From: Hydractinia symbiolongicarpus
Taxonomy: Eukaryota > Cnidaria > Hydrozoa > Anthoathecata > Hydractiniidae
Length of the DNA: 64,000 nucleotides
Direction of reading: 5' to 3'
NCBI RefSeq assembly: GCF_029227915.1
Contig: NC_079875.1
Span: forward strand, 6,076,001-6,140,000
The notes beneath the pieces are model-generated. The model was not told the origin of the DNA. It worked only from the letters and a program-made list of their open reading frames with translations, and did no database searches. Made by a program: the position numbers and the translations under genes. Positions 10,444 through 22,790 of the stretch are shown here, piece after piece (position 1 is the stretch's first letter; each line of letters begins with the position of its first letter).

Positions 10444-13400
10444 TTATTTCCTTCTATGTTCTTTCAATAAGCGTCTTACAGTTTGATAAGAACTATCACA
10501 ATGTCTGTTCCCATAAATATCTGATATATTTACGTCAATATGTGGTATAGACAAGAGTAATGTGACACAATCGGTGTGGCCATTAGCCGAGGCATAGTAT
10601 AATGGGGTACTACGATCATCATCTACAACGTTAATATGTGTGTTGTCGTGGTTGACCAGAAGTTTTAAAACATCATAATAACCAAGGTATGCACTGTAGT
10701 GATATGCACTGCATTTATTTAAATGCACAAAATGAACATTACTACCAGCTTCAATCAAAGCTTTAACTATTGCTGGTTTGTTGGAACGTGCAGCTACCAT
10801 TAACAGCGTATCTCCGTTATTATATTTTGTAGCAATACTTGGCTGCCTTGATAAAAGTGTTAGAAACGCCGTGATGTGACCTCTTTTAATGATATTTGCA
10901 ACGCCTGGAAATAAGTAATGTCTTGTCTGTCTTGTCTGTCTTGTCTGTCTTGTCTGTCTTGTCTGTCTTGTCTGTCTTGTCTGTCTTGTCTGTCTTGTCT
11001 GTCTTGTCTGTCTTGTCTGTCTTGTCTGTCTTGTCTGTCTTGTCTGTCTTGTCTGTCTTGTCTGTCTTGTCTGTCTTGTCTGTCTTGTCTGTCTTGTCTG
11101 TCTTGTCTGTCTTGTCTGTCTTGTCTGTCTTGTCTGTCTTGTCTGTCTTGTCTGTCTTGTCTGTCTTGTCTGTCTTGTCTGTCTTGTCTGTCTTGTCTGT
11201 CTTGTCTGTCTTGTCTGTCTTGTCTGTCTTGTCTGTCTTGTCTGTCTTGTCTGTCTTGTCTGTCTTGTCTGTCTTGTCTGTCTTGTCTGTCTTGTCTGTC
11301 TTGTCTGTCTTGTCTGTCTTGTCTGTCTTGTCTGTCTTGTCTGTCTTGTCTGTCTTGTCTGTCTTGTCTGTCTTGTCTGTCTTGTCTGTCTTGTCTGTCT
11401 TGTCTGTCTTGTCTGTCTTGTCTGTCTTGTCTGTCTTGTCTGTCTTGTCTGTCTTGTCTGTCTTGTCTGTCTTGTCTGTCTTGTCTGTCTTGTCTGTCTT
11501 GTCTGTCTTGTCTGTCTTGTCTGTCTTGTCTGTCTTGTCTGTCTTGTCTGTCTTGTCTGTCTTGTCTGTCTTGTCTGTCTTGTCTGTCTTGTCTGTCTTG
11601 TCTGTCTTGTCTGTCTTGTCTGTCTTGTCTGTCTTGTCTGTCTTGTCTGTCTTGTCTGTCTTGTCTGTCTTGTCTGTCTTGTCTGTCTTGTCTGTCTTGT
11701 CTGTCTTGTCTGTCTTGTCTGTCTTGTCTGTCTTGTCTGTCTTGTCTGTCTTGTCTGTCTTGTCTGTCTTGTCTGTCTTGTCTGTCTTGTCTGTCTTGTC
11801 TGTCTTGTCTGTCTTGTCTGTCTTGTCTGTCTTGTCTGTCTGAATAAATATATTGAATAAAAATTCATACCGTCGAATTGATCAAACTTTTTCAGCGTCG
11901 GAGTACTTTTCAAGTTTGCATCCCTAAAGTGTAATTAACAAATTACAATTTATCTTTTTTTTAATTTCTTAATTAATTTATGTCAATTTAATGGGTTTTA
12001 ATAAGATATGTGGAAAGATGTAGCCATGTATTAATTTCCACCTTTAAAGTGAAAAAAATACCAGGTCTCTTAAGGCAGGAAAGAATTGAACTAAAACTTA
12101 ACTAAAGCTAAAAATAATTCTATACGTAAATACATAGATAAACTTCTTTTTTCGACTTCCTTCTGGTGGATAAGTACATGATCCTATGCATTTTCTTCAT
12201 CAGCCTGTTAAGCTCTAAACATCACAGGCAACGGGTAAATAAATCTCACTAAGAATGTTTTTGTATATGCACTGCCGACGTCAGCAAAATTCCTAAAACA
12301 AGCCCTTTTTTCATTGTTCTTCTACCTAAATCCGTTTCCACGGACTTATGGACTAGACTTTTTGATAATAGCTGTTGTTTGTCTGTTTGTCGCTCAAAAA
12401 GTCGGGAAAACAGGGGTTACCTTAACAAAAACTCGATTACGTTTCTTCAACGCAAAGTGTCGCTTAGAATGATATCTTGCAGTAATTTCAAGGCACTGCT
12501 AAAATTTCATCGTGCGTAAATAAACAAATCAAAAGGCAGCAATATATATCTTATTCAATTAATGTGCCTTAATTTTTCTCGGGTTTCTATTAACTTGCTG
12601 TTAAAACTTATTTACAAAAAAAAATTACATTATTTGCGACGTTTCGGGTGTTTGACACACCCATTTTCAAGCAATCAAAAACATACAAAGTTATCCTAAT
12701 TATATTGACATTTGACATATCCATTACTCGCGATGTGGACCGAAAGTTTATTACATCCATATATAGAAAGCTTACTTTTAGCGGAGTGTACACCCACTTC
12801 AATAGTTTTATTCCTGAACGTTATAAATTTGGCTAAATTTATACTTTGCTTCATCGTCAATTTTCCATCATGAGGTTATTAGAATCAAAGATATCTTTAT
12901 TCGAAATGGTTATCCAGAACTATTTATTGACAAGGTCATAAAACACTTTTTTTCAACATCTCGCAAAACCAAAGAAGACATTTTGATTGTTCTTCCTTTT
13001 TTAGGTAAAACATCTTTACAAACGAGAACGAAGTTAGAAAAACTTTTTAAATCTACTTTGCATTGTTGTAAACTTTCTGTTGTTTTTAGGACTCACACTC
13101 GTTTATCTAACTTCTTCAGATTTAAAGACCTGTTGCCCAAAGAATTAAAGTCAGGCGTCATTTACAAATATGAGTGGAGTGGTTGTAACGCCACTTATAT
13201 AGGTGAGACGTCGCGTCATCTAAAGGTTCGGGCAAGCCAGCACCTCGGAGTGTCTCCCTTAACATGTAGGAAATCAACCTCATCTAATTGCACGGCAATT
13301 AAAGATCATCTTAAAGCCTGTCACACCACATCATCTCTTGACGATTTTAGTATACTCTCTAGGGGTAGCAATCGGTATTTGCTAGAGATTAATGAGAGTT

Positions 13401-16400
13401 TGTTCATAATGCGGGATAGTCCCCAGTTGAATAACAACATTAGATCTGCTCCATTGTATTTATACAATTAGTATTTAATCTGTAACTATGGTTACTGTTA
13501 AACTTGTATATATTTAGGAGAACTTTGTACGTTTTTGATTGCTTGAAAATGGGTGTGTGAAACACCCGAAACGTCGCAAATAATGTAGTTTTTTTTGTTG
13601 TCAATTTACTAGCACGATGATTCTTCATCATTGTATTTGTTAAAAAGACTTATTTAATTTGTATTTTTTGTTGTTTTTTTTCGTTATGATTTTAATGCCT
13701 CTTAAAAGGCGTGATGTAGACTAATCACTTAGTTAAAAACATAAAACGTTCAAAACACTCTAGTAGGAGTAATAAGAAATAGTATATACTAACTTTTGTG
13801 GTCTTTTTACAACTTTAGCAACACTAGTTAGCCTTTCATTCACTAAAAAATCAGAAGAAGAGATTTAAGGAATTTGATACCTGTTATAATGTATTGCACA
13901 GTCCATCAAAGAAAGTGCTTACCGTTTAAATCTTCAACTAAATCCAAAAAATTGCGTTTGATTTCCAATTGATTACCTTGTATCGAATTTTTAGCAATGT
14001 TGTTGGCGTAAACATCTTTATCCCCAGATTCAACACTAGCTGTATTTACAAAATCAATGGCAATGTTCACCTCACCCAATGGATTTACATACAAGTTGCC
14101 ATTATTAAACACACTCAGATGGAAATTAAAACACGGAACAATTGTTGGAAAGACAGTCAAACGATGCAGTTGTTGTTCGATTTCTGTTTTTTCTGCCACC
14201 AATTCAAAATGTGTCTTTAATTCCAAAGTATTGATGTATTCCGAAGCCTGGTTTACTTTAGTACTATCTGTGTAACCTTCTACAAATATGATTTGTCTAA
14301 ACTCCTGCGTTTTTTTGTCAAACTGGTTTAGTATATTTTTGTGTTCAGTATTTAAAAGTTCCAGAAATTGCCCTAGTCGCTTAAATTTTCTTATTTCCAA
14401 TTCTTGAACTAATTTCTCTCTTTCACTCCAAAATTTCATCATAGCTTTGTTATATACCTTGGTTATATTTTCCAAAACAATTTTTGTGTCTTCAAATGTA
14501 TCTGTAAATGATTTGAACCAGGTCTTTACTTCTTCTCCAAATTCCACAATACCTTTCTTCATGTGATCTTTGTGCTCTCTATTGGCGCAGTACACACAAA
14601 TAAACATATTAGCACAGTCCAGACAAACTTGTTTTGCATGTGACATATGTTGCTGACACAATGGTCGTGTTTCTTCTAATTTCTTATCAAATGTTACTGA
14701 AATAAATGATTTCAGTTTGCAACTGTGTGCTTTTTGACACTGATTGCAAATCTTCACACCACATGTAATACACAGGAAATTAACTTCTTTATTGCATTGT
14801 TTATTTTGTTGACAATGGTTGCCTTGATGGCTTGTTAACCTAAAAACACAATTACAAATGTAGCAATGGACAAAATTCCAGTAATAATTCTTCATGTTGC
14901 TAATTGTTAGTAATAAATATTACAAGAATTTCTAATTATTTTAAATGAAAAGCGCCACATTATTCTTTTTTAAATTTTTTAATTTTTTTTCTTTAAGGCT
15001 AAGTGGATTCTTCCACGGGTATTATCGACTAGCCTATATAATAATACAGAGACTGTGTGTGTGCCTGTTTGTAACAGGCAAAGTGAATGTGTTTATTTTT
15101 CGTTGACGTAGATATGTCATATGTCTCAAATGTTTTGACGTTACGGCGCGACGTCAATATCACTACGTTAACGTGATATCTTAGTTTAAATTAATGAAGC
15201 CAGTACTGTGCACTAACAACTTTGATGCCAAAAAACTTAAAGTTTTTCACAGCGTGGGTAACTAAGGAACACCTAGACCATATTAAGTAAGTTTTCTAAA
15301 TCTGGGTTCCTGAATTCAGTTCGGAATGGACGGGTTGATGACGTCATCAATAAACATTTAAACCCTAACATCCCGGTAACTGTTCGTCAAAAGTACACAT
15401 TTTCTTGATTAGTGTTTCAAGATATATGTGGCGGAGGCAAGAGATACGCAAATAATAAAAAAAAGCTTTTTTGGTACTTTAGGGGAATTTGCTGACGTCT
15501 GCAAAATTTTATAACCGTTACATTTCCTTATGCGTTCGTCGAAAACATATAATCCTATACATTTTTTAAAATGCGTTTCATTTTCTTTGTATCTGCACTT
15601 CTGACGTCAGCAAAACACCGTGAACAACCTATTCTTTTGCCTGAATGGATTCTTCCACGTGCCTTATCTCGTCTTATATAATAATGCTAGTGTCAGCGGA
15701 GACTATTTTTTATTAATAACTTTTTTATGCATGGCAATTTCTGAGTTTCAATATTTTCTATTAGACACTTGCATGTCAAAATTTTTAGGCTCCATACCTT
15801 TTAGACGCTTTGCTATTAGGTATTAATTGAAAGTACCACTAAAAATCTCTATAAAATCCTTATAATCGGGAAAATATAAAAACTCTTGTTAAGGTTATCA
15901 TTTCAACTTGAAACTTACAACTGTGTTTCATCAAATAAAATCCTTCTGCATGTTTTCGACACCTGATTAATCCGCTTTCTCGATTTTTTTAGAATTTTAC
16001 CTAAAAATCGAGAAAAACCGGATTTTCGGGAAGTTTTTTCAAACTTTTGTGCAACTTTTTATGCGACTTTTTTTATTCAACTTTTTTATGCGAACTTTGT
16101 AAAAACTTTACCTTACATTACCTACATGGATCTAAGCCGAAATTAATAACATTCTAATGAAGTAAGGAAAGTATGCATAATGTTTTTGAAGTTATTATGC
16201 ACAGGTTTCAAATTACTGTGTATATAAATACACTAATCAGTGATAGCGGGAAAATCAGAAAATAATTTATTGCAAACTTTCAATTGAACGCAGTTGGCTA
16301 AAAAGCCGAAGCCGAAGCTATTAATGAATCTCTTAATTCTCTAAATCTCAAAATTCTCTTTATCAAAAAAGTAGATTGTGACACTAAGTCAGCTCTTACA

Positions 16401-16731
16401 GTGCGTTAATATGTCTTTCTTTTTTTTTGAGATAGCGATCAGAAAAAATAACTTACTCCCGCTGTTTCTTCTCTGCCTCTTCTATAATGTTGGAAAGTGG
16501 AAAATTTGTTGGTAAGGAAGAGGTTGTTTTACTTTCATCAATTGCCACAGTGAGTTCACATTTAAATGGACAAGGAATTTCTGCACTACCGTTTTCTTTG
16601 AAAATTAAGATACTGTCGATGCAATTCTTGCAATAAGTGTGTCCACAGGGGAGATTCTTTGGTTCCTCATATGTGTCTAAGCAAATCTTGCATTCTAGCA
16701 ATGCACACAGTTCTTCTTTCGACATAGCCAT
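10444..16731 (-). CDS. Gene A: TRIM-like RING/B-box/coiled-coil protein with C-terminal ankyrin repeats (550 aa)
   Basis: Three coding exons on the minus strand: 16731-16457 (275 nt), 14839-13923 (917 nt), 10904-10444 (461 nt). The donors are GTAAGT and GTAAGC; the acceptors are TTTTTAG and TATTTCCAG. They join in frame (phase 2, then phase 1) to 550 codons plus stop. Residues 14-58 form a C3HC4 RING (C14, C17, C29, H31, C34, C37, C54, C58). The middle exon has a cysteine-rich B-box-1-like stretch, a B-box 2 (LCQQH...CLDC...CVYC...H..H) and a long charged coiled coil. The last exon holds about three ankyrin repeats (GDTLLMVAARSNKPAIV, STPLYYASANGHTDCV) and ends RRLLKEHRRK. Predicted role: E3 ubiquitin ligase with ankyrins binding the target; this is inferred from domains only. 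Intron 2 contains a Penelope-like fragment and a 0.9 kb minisatellite that ends 14 nt before the ankyrin acceptor. A candidate acceptor TTATTATTACAG precedes the start codon. Confidence 0.85.
10919..11842. repeat. 9-bp minisatellite, about 102 near-perfect copies
   Basis: The unit is CTGTCTTGT, repeated for about 924 bp with no interruption that I can see. It lies in intron 2 of gene A. On the gene's strand the tract is purine-rich and, read in the ankyrin exon's frame, encodes Arg-Gln-Thr over and over without a stop. The long open frames on both strands here come from the repeat and do not indicate separate genes. Confidence 0.97.
12606..13600 (+). mobile_element. Penelope-like element 3' part: GIY-YIG endonuclease between inverted terminal repeats
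   Basis: The frame 12983-13471 (162 aa) contains a GIY-YIG nuclease: GVIYKYEWSGCNATYIGETS, then R and H further on, and a C-terminal stretch INESLFIMRD..LNNNI as in Penelope-like elements. The reverse transcriptase that should precede it is absent. The fragment is bracketed by inverted repeats of about 70 bp, 12625-12695 and 13516-13590, nearly identical, each holding CCCGAAACGTCGC (on opposite strands). Such terminal repeats are known to carry hammerhead ribozyme motifs in this class. It sits in intron 2 of gene A, antisense to that gene. Truncated, so not autonomous. Confidence 0.85.
13541..13576 (+). ncRNA. Degenerate hammerhead-ribozyme-like motif in the Penelope terminal repeat
   Basis: The layout is TTGAAAA, then the stem TGGGTGT-GTGAA-ACACCC, then CGAAACGTC. 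This matches the order of hammerhead core box 1, stem II, core box 2 (GAAAC) and the GTC cleavage site. Core box 1 departs from CTGANGA at catalytic positions, so activity is unlikely. A mirror copy is at 12638-12672 on the minus strand. Confidence 0.5.
15000..15680. repeat. Reverse-oriented copy of the ACTAGTCGATAA dispersed repeat inside gene A intron 1
   Basis: It begins with GATTCTTCCACGGGTATTAT and CGACTAGCC, and includes GACGTTACGGCGCGACGTCA, the reverse complement of a stretch at 4206-4230. It ends with another GATTCTTCCACGTGCC arm at 15649-15664. The copy corresponds to 3606-4330 inverted. Confidence 0.65.
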
Positions 16732-19700
16732 GATGAAATAGAATATTATCTGTAATAATAAAATAAAAAAAAACGAGATATAATTAACGCGTAATTGTTT
16801 TCATGAATAATCCGTCCTGTATAAATTTTTATAACAAACTATATACTTCAACATACAGCTTGTAATAGAAAACGCTTTGGTAGATTATAAACAAAAAGAC
16901 TTTGGATACACTGACACTAAGTCATCATAGCGTAAAACAATGTAATGGAAGTATGTATCATAAAGACACAAGTGACAGGACAATTGATTCTTTGAAACAA
17001 AATTTCTATCAAAACTTTTTTTGAAACCTCATGAAATGAGTTACAAGTTCCAAATAACTATATCTAAAAACATCGTCAATTCATTAAAACTCCTCCATAT
17101 TATGGTCTGGAAAATATGCATATTGGTAAAATCAAAAGTCTATTTTGGTAAAGGAAGAATAAAAAAGTAATGGATTGTATTATATCCAAAATGACGAATC
17201 CATTAAGCTAATGATTAGATCTAAAAATTTTAGTGTCATGGTTATTGTCTCCACCAACGTTACGTACAAAACCTTAAAAGGTTAAGGCAAGTTTGGATAA
17301 CTGTAACTAAAAAGCTATCTAGGTACAACAAAGTTTTAATCCTACATAAGAAGAATTTATTTAGAAGTTATTATCATGGTAATAAGTTATTGATATATGG
17401 AGACATTTTATTATCCGTTATTTTTCAGTAGTATAATACACGTTCTTTCTAAGAATATATTCAGTTGACAATATTATAAAAATTTAAAACGGCAAAAAAA
17501 ATCTCCACCCTAAGAAGTTTTAGTGGAAAGTGGATTGTGAATTGTGAACTTCTCCTCCCTTATCATTTTTGAACTTCGATTTTGTAAAAAAATCTCTGCT
17601 CTGTTAGTTAACGACGATGCACTAATTTGTAAACTTTTGTCGGGACTCAATTTCAACTTGAATTAAACTATACTTATAAAAAGTAGTGAATTTGGAAGAT
17701 AATGTGCAGGTTTACTTACTATACAATAATAGCATACCTCATACAAAATCGACTTGGTCTAGACCACCAACTTTTTCAAAATCTTTCGTTCGACTTTTTT
17801 TTAACAAATTGTTTTATACACAAAACAGTATGCTTATTAGCAATTCAAAATATTATTAGGACGGCCACAAAACCTTAAAGCAACCAGTATTGTTGGTTTC
17901 TATGACAATCATTTTTTTTCTTTTAAATAGCGCTTTACCGTAGATACTTTTAACACACTCCATTGCTGCGCTGCATAACCGTTGCACACGCATTGCTTAG
18001 TAAGATATAATATAGATTTGATTTATTATTAATTATGTATTAATTTAATTAACATCAAAAAAAAAATAAAGTCAAATAAAAGGTCACCTCTTGAGAACAA
18101 CATTAGAAAACGGTGCAAAACACACAAAAGAAATTCATCTAACGAAATAGCAATATTTAAGCTAACTAACGTTTTCTATAATTGATTCAAACTCAGATCA
18201 AATATAACGCTATCTATCCAGGCTACATGTGCGCAAAAGCGATTTTACAGCTTTAAGACCTGACATCAAGCGTCGGATTAACTCACAAGTCACAAATAAC
18301 AGTGTTACCCAGGGTTAACGCATGGTGGAGCGAATAATAAGAGTTGAAAACTGTGCCACACATTCAAGTAGAGCGCTGCAGTATAGATATGCAGTATGCC
18401 CTGAATCGAGTAACGTGAACACAACAATGTAATTTCAGGTGTTACATATTTTTAAAAATATAACTTTACTGCAACTTAAGTTAACATAAAGACACACTTT
18501 ACAGTCCGTTGTTACACTATCGTAGCAAAAAAATTGGTCAATATTATTTTCTCTGCAGGATAATTTTCCGTGAAAGTTTAAAAATTTATAGTAGCACCTT
18601 TCTGAGCACTTTATACAGGTTAGACTATCACACAGAAGACAAGCCGTTGCTATCCCGCCCAGCTAGAACAATCACTTAGCAATTTTACTTTGTAGAATAA
18701 GTTTACATGGAAACCACAAGTTTCATGCTTTCCAGCGGTGAAAGCTACTTGTCAAGTAATGAAAGGTATAAGTTTCCTAACTGCATTTAACATAAGAGTT
18801 GTTGATTAGGAATTTTAGTGCAGCTAAACTGCATTTGGCTACTTTCACTTTTCAGCTAGAGGTAGAGCATCTGAAGAACTAGCTAGATACCAACAGCTTC
18901 AACTTTAAAGTGAATAATGTTTAAATGACTTCACAGATCCAGGTACAAGTTTCATAAAAAAAAATAATAATCAACAACAATCTATAATGTTTTGGGTGTC
19001 ATATACCAATTTCAAGTATCACAATTTGTTTTTTCACAATGTTCAGTTTACATATACAATCGTTTCTATAGTTACAATTAACAGAGGGGATATGGATATC
19101 AAATGATATAATATGTATGCTATTTGAAGAGATATATTGTTGCTGATGTGATGTTATTATTCAACTCGGGACTATTTTGTAAGATAAATAAGTTTTCCTT
19201 AATCTCAAGTGAGAAACAGCTATTTCCATAAGCTAAAACTTTGATTTTTTTATTGATGGTATGTAATTACAATGCTTTAGGTGATCTTTTATTGTTGAAT
19301 GGTGTGATGATGCGATGAATTACCTGTTAAAGGAGTCACACCAATCTGCTCACTTACCCGAGTTTTTAAGTATTTCGACGTTTCTTCAATATAAGTGGTT
19401 TAAGATTTGTACATGACAATAAAAAGAATATTTACCTTGAGAAAACAAACAAAAAGCAAATATAACCTAAATAAAAAAGGTTTTCGACGACAAGGAAAGT
19501 CTAAGATGGACCTTACAAACATAGCATTGAAATACCATTACTTTCAAAATTAAAATGACTTTTGTGGCTCTGCTTTAAATGTTTCTTCGTCGGCGTGTCA
19601 AGGCCGTAAAAATCTTTGATTGGTTTTTAAAAAAAATTGGGCATCGTGATTGGGTACTATACGCGGGCGATCAAAACAAAGTCATTGAAGATATATCGCA

Positions 19701-20095
19701 TTTGGTATTTTGTGCAGATATAGAGATTTTATGTGGTAGTGGGTTGAAGATTTTCTTGCGGACAGACAGACATAATACGACTATTATTACACAGACGCTT
19801 TTGTCCATAGTTTTAAAATGGCAAACAGTTGTCTTTGTTTCAATAATTTTGCTAGCGATTATAGGTGCATTTTCAGTACGATTACGACAGGACCGAGAAT
19901 TTTCCATCAAAAATATCCATTTATTAGCAGTTGGTTGTTTTACAACGTAGCGCAAGTTGTCTGATTTTTTGATTGGAATGGCGTTGTATGTGCTTCTCTT
20001 ATCGTCGTTGAAACGTGTTTTTATTTAAGGAGAAAGTCTATCGGTTGTGTAATGGTGGCATGGTACAGCTTCATCTGTCAGAATAAAGTGTACTT
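16732..20095. other. 3.4 kb intergenic, no gene recognised
   Basis: AT-rich. At 18250-18330 there is a weak relative of the GGCTTAACCC-type repeat. The 123-aa frame at 19579-19950 overlaps known repeat pieces (19540-19600 and a GGACAGACAGACATAATACG stretch at 19759), so I do not call it a gene. Confidence 0.4.
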
Positions 20096-20097
20096 TA

Positions 20098-22068
20098 ATC
20101 GGAGAAACTTTCGCGAGAGAAACTTTTGCGATTTTTCAAATTTTCGCGAAAGTTTATGTCGCGAAAATTTGAAATCGTTCATTCGCGAAAGTTTATCTCG
20201 CGAAATTTCGCTAATTTTTCAATTTGCGAAAGTTTATCCAGTAAATTCCGAAGTATTTTCAGCTAATGAATTTCACTTTTTTCGGAAATTTGATTTAAGG
20301 GGGGGAAAAAGAGTCTGTTTTATTCTTTGGGAAAATTTCGGAGGAAAATGGAGGAAAAAGAATTTACTGCTTGAATCTATTCCTTAAAAAAAGAAGAATT
20401 ATCTAATCAATAATTATGGTATCTGGTTTCTTCCCCTGTTTCTTTTCAAGTCGAGGCTTCTTCGACGGTATTTTGCCACTAAACATGTCACGTTTATCAA
20501 ATGATTTCGTCTCTTTACGTACTGTTATTTTTTCTGCTTTAATGTTTCTTTGCTTGTCGCGCAATGCTGCTCTTTTGATAGAACATCAACTTCAATATCA
20601 TCCGCCAAGAATGAACCAAGGATAACGGGCGAAGTCGGTTCAGCATCACTCGATGAAGAAGTTGAATATTCTTTTGTGTTGGAGACATTTCTACTGTCAC
20701 TTTACATGAAATTTCCAAGCCTCCTTGAAATAAGGGTGATCTCCGATAGTGGGTTGATGTCAAATCTGCAAAAATTCTTGCTCCCCTTATCAATAAAAAC
20801 TTTAGAGTTCGTGACAATTCCCTTGGTAAATGACCAACAACATGGTAATAAACTTTGACCAGACACCTTTGATAATAGTTTAATGTACCAACAGTATTCT
20901 GGCAAAGAAAGAAAGCAAAACTGTTACTATCTATGGAGCTTCCGATAAGCGATTTATTACAGGCACATTTTCTGTCACTCTTTCGGGAAAGTTTCTACCG
21001 ATGCAATTAACATACGGGGGCAAAACTCAGCAATGTTTGCCACGATATTACTTCCCCACTGAATTTTCTTTAAGTGTGAATGAAAAACATTTTTCTAACA
21101 CAAACGAGTCTATTAAGCTGCTAAAGAAAATCATTGTGCCGTATGTCAAAAAAGAGCGTGAATCCAAAGGTCTCGGAGAAGATCAAAAAGCTCTCGTTAT
21201 AGTGGATGTTTTCACGGGAGAAATAGTTTTAGAGGTGAATAACATATTGGTTACAAATGTACCTGCCAATATGACCCATTTTTATCAGCCATTAGATTTA
21301 ACCGTTAACGGGAGTGCGAAACGTTTTCTTGCAAAAAAATTTAATGGCTGGTACTCGCAACAAATTTCTGAGCTAGATTCTGGGGTATCATTGGAAGACA
21401 TAGATATCAAACTACGCCTTTCAACCCTGAAACCTTTACATGCTGGTTGGGTTGTTGGCTTCTACAGATTCATAACATCAGCTGAAGGAAAGGAGATAGT
21501 GTTAAATGGATGTAAAGTCGCCGGCCTATACGATGCTCTGAAGCTTGGTAGCAATAAATTGCCAAACATAGATCCTTTCCATGTAATCGACCCTTTGGTT
21601 ATTGAAAGTTATGTTGACACAAACATAGATGCTGCCTGTCAACTAGAACGGGAAGAGATTGAAGCATTTTGCTATCGGAATGATGTAGGCGATAAAGAAA
21701 AAACGAAGCAGAGTGGGAGCCGGAAGGTGCTAGAAATGTTTTCGATGACATTTTCAAAGACTTTGACGACGAACAACCTTTGTAAATTTCTTTTTACTAC
21801 TGTAGTATAATATTCATTATGCAAAATGTAGGTTTGAACATGTGTGAAAACAAACTTTTGTCAATTTTTCTGTATCATGCTCCTTGTTTCCTATAGAATA
21901 TCTAAAAGAATTTCAAAAATTTCTTTATTCGCGAAAGTTTATATCGCGAAATATTATCAATATCTTCATTCACGAAAGTTTATCTCGCGAAATTTTTTGC
22001 ATTCTTCAATTCGGGAAAGTTTATCTAAAAAAAATCGCGAAAGTTTCTCTCGCGAAAGTTTCTCCGAT
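20098..22068 (+). mobile_element. pogo-like (Tc1/mariner superfamily) DNA transposon, 1971 bp with TIRs
   Basis: The left end ATCGGAGAAACTTTCGCGAG and the right end, finishing CGCGAAAGTTTCTCCGAT, are inverted copies over at least 40 bp. TA stands outside both ends (20096-20097, 22069-22070), the target duplication of Tc1/mariner elements. Both TIR regions contain several extra GCGAAAGTTTATC/TCGCGAAA subrepeats. The element holds the transposase remnant at 20836-21810. Confidence 0.88.
20836..21810 (+). pseudogene. pogo-family DDE transposase, broken
   Basis: The longest open part is 21001-21810 (269 aa): LPMQLTYGGKTQQCLPRY, then ALVIVDVFTGE with D69 and FYQPLDLTVNG with D99, two of the three catalytic acidic residues. 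In the same frame upstream, MVINFDQTPL (about 20836-20865) supplies the first aspartate, but TAA follows within a few codons, where family members continue through a lysine-rich stretch into GASDKRFITGTF. The region 20400-20830, which should hold the N-terminal HTH DNA-binding part, is not readable as one frame. The enzyme is therefore unlikely to be made intact, though the TIRs remain good. Confidence 0.85.
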
Positions 22069-22439
22069 TATTATTTTCAATTAAAACATTACAAAAAGCG
22101 TTTTGTTACCGTATGTGAAAGATTACCGATTTTAAAGCCCACCTCATAGTAGAATACCCACAACTATTTTTTGAATGGCCAGTAGTATGTGATTAGGCTG
22201 TGATTAGGCATCTTCGTATTTTCGCAGACAGGTGGTGCCAAAAAGCTAAAATTTCAAAACTTCATTTCTTTCCATATTGGTGGGGTAGTAGGCATTTTGT
22301 TGCGATTAAAGTTTGTTTTTAATAAAAAAAATGTGGGTTTTCCGTCCACGAAGATACAGGAATAGGGATCAAGCAGGCGGAATGAATGAAAGTTTCTTCA
22401 CAATATCAATTAAGCTACCTACACTCTGTACCTTATAAT

Positions 22440-22790
22440 TTAAGTCTGCGTAAGAAAGTGACTTTCTGCATACTTCATATGCAGAAACTTTCGGGGGCAG
22501 AAACTTTCGCGTTTTAAGGCTGTTTGTTCTTTTTTCTCGAAAATTTTTGCCTTTGGAAATTTCTTTAACGCGAAAAAATTTTCTTTTTTAAGTAACTCCA
22601 AGACCTCTTCCTGAATTCGTTTTTATAAAAAAATTTACTTTAAACAACGCCAGAAAAATTTAAGAAATTAAAAAAATTTTTATTTTTTGCTCATTCACGA
22701 AAGTCTTTTCACGCGGAAATAACCTTTTTCTTCGATTCGCAAAAGTGTTCCAAAAGCGGGAAAGTTTCTGCCCTTAAAACACTTTTAAAA
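22440..22790. mobile_element. Degenerate relative of the GCGAAAGTTT-type element
   Basis: The left side has GCAGAAACTTTCGGGGGCAG and CTTTCGCGTTTTAAGG. The right side has GCGGGAAAGTTTCTGCCCTT in inverted orientation. No ORF. Probably a decayed non-autonomous element of the same broad family as 20098-22068 and 43171-43881. Confidence 0.5.

Noticed and set aside
10896-11847. Plus-strand frames of 309 and 315 codons of Val-Leu-Ser or Ser-Cys-Leu repeats
   Set aside because: They exist only because the 9-bp minisatellite has no stop in these phases; no other coding evidence on that strand.
19579-19955. 123-aa and 94-aa overlapping frames
   Set aside because: Overlap on both strands of a repeat-derived region; no recognisable domain or splice context.
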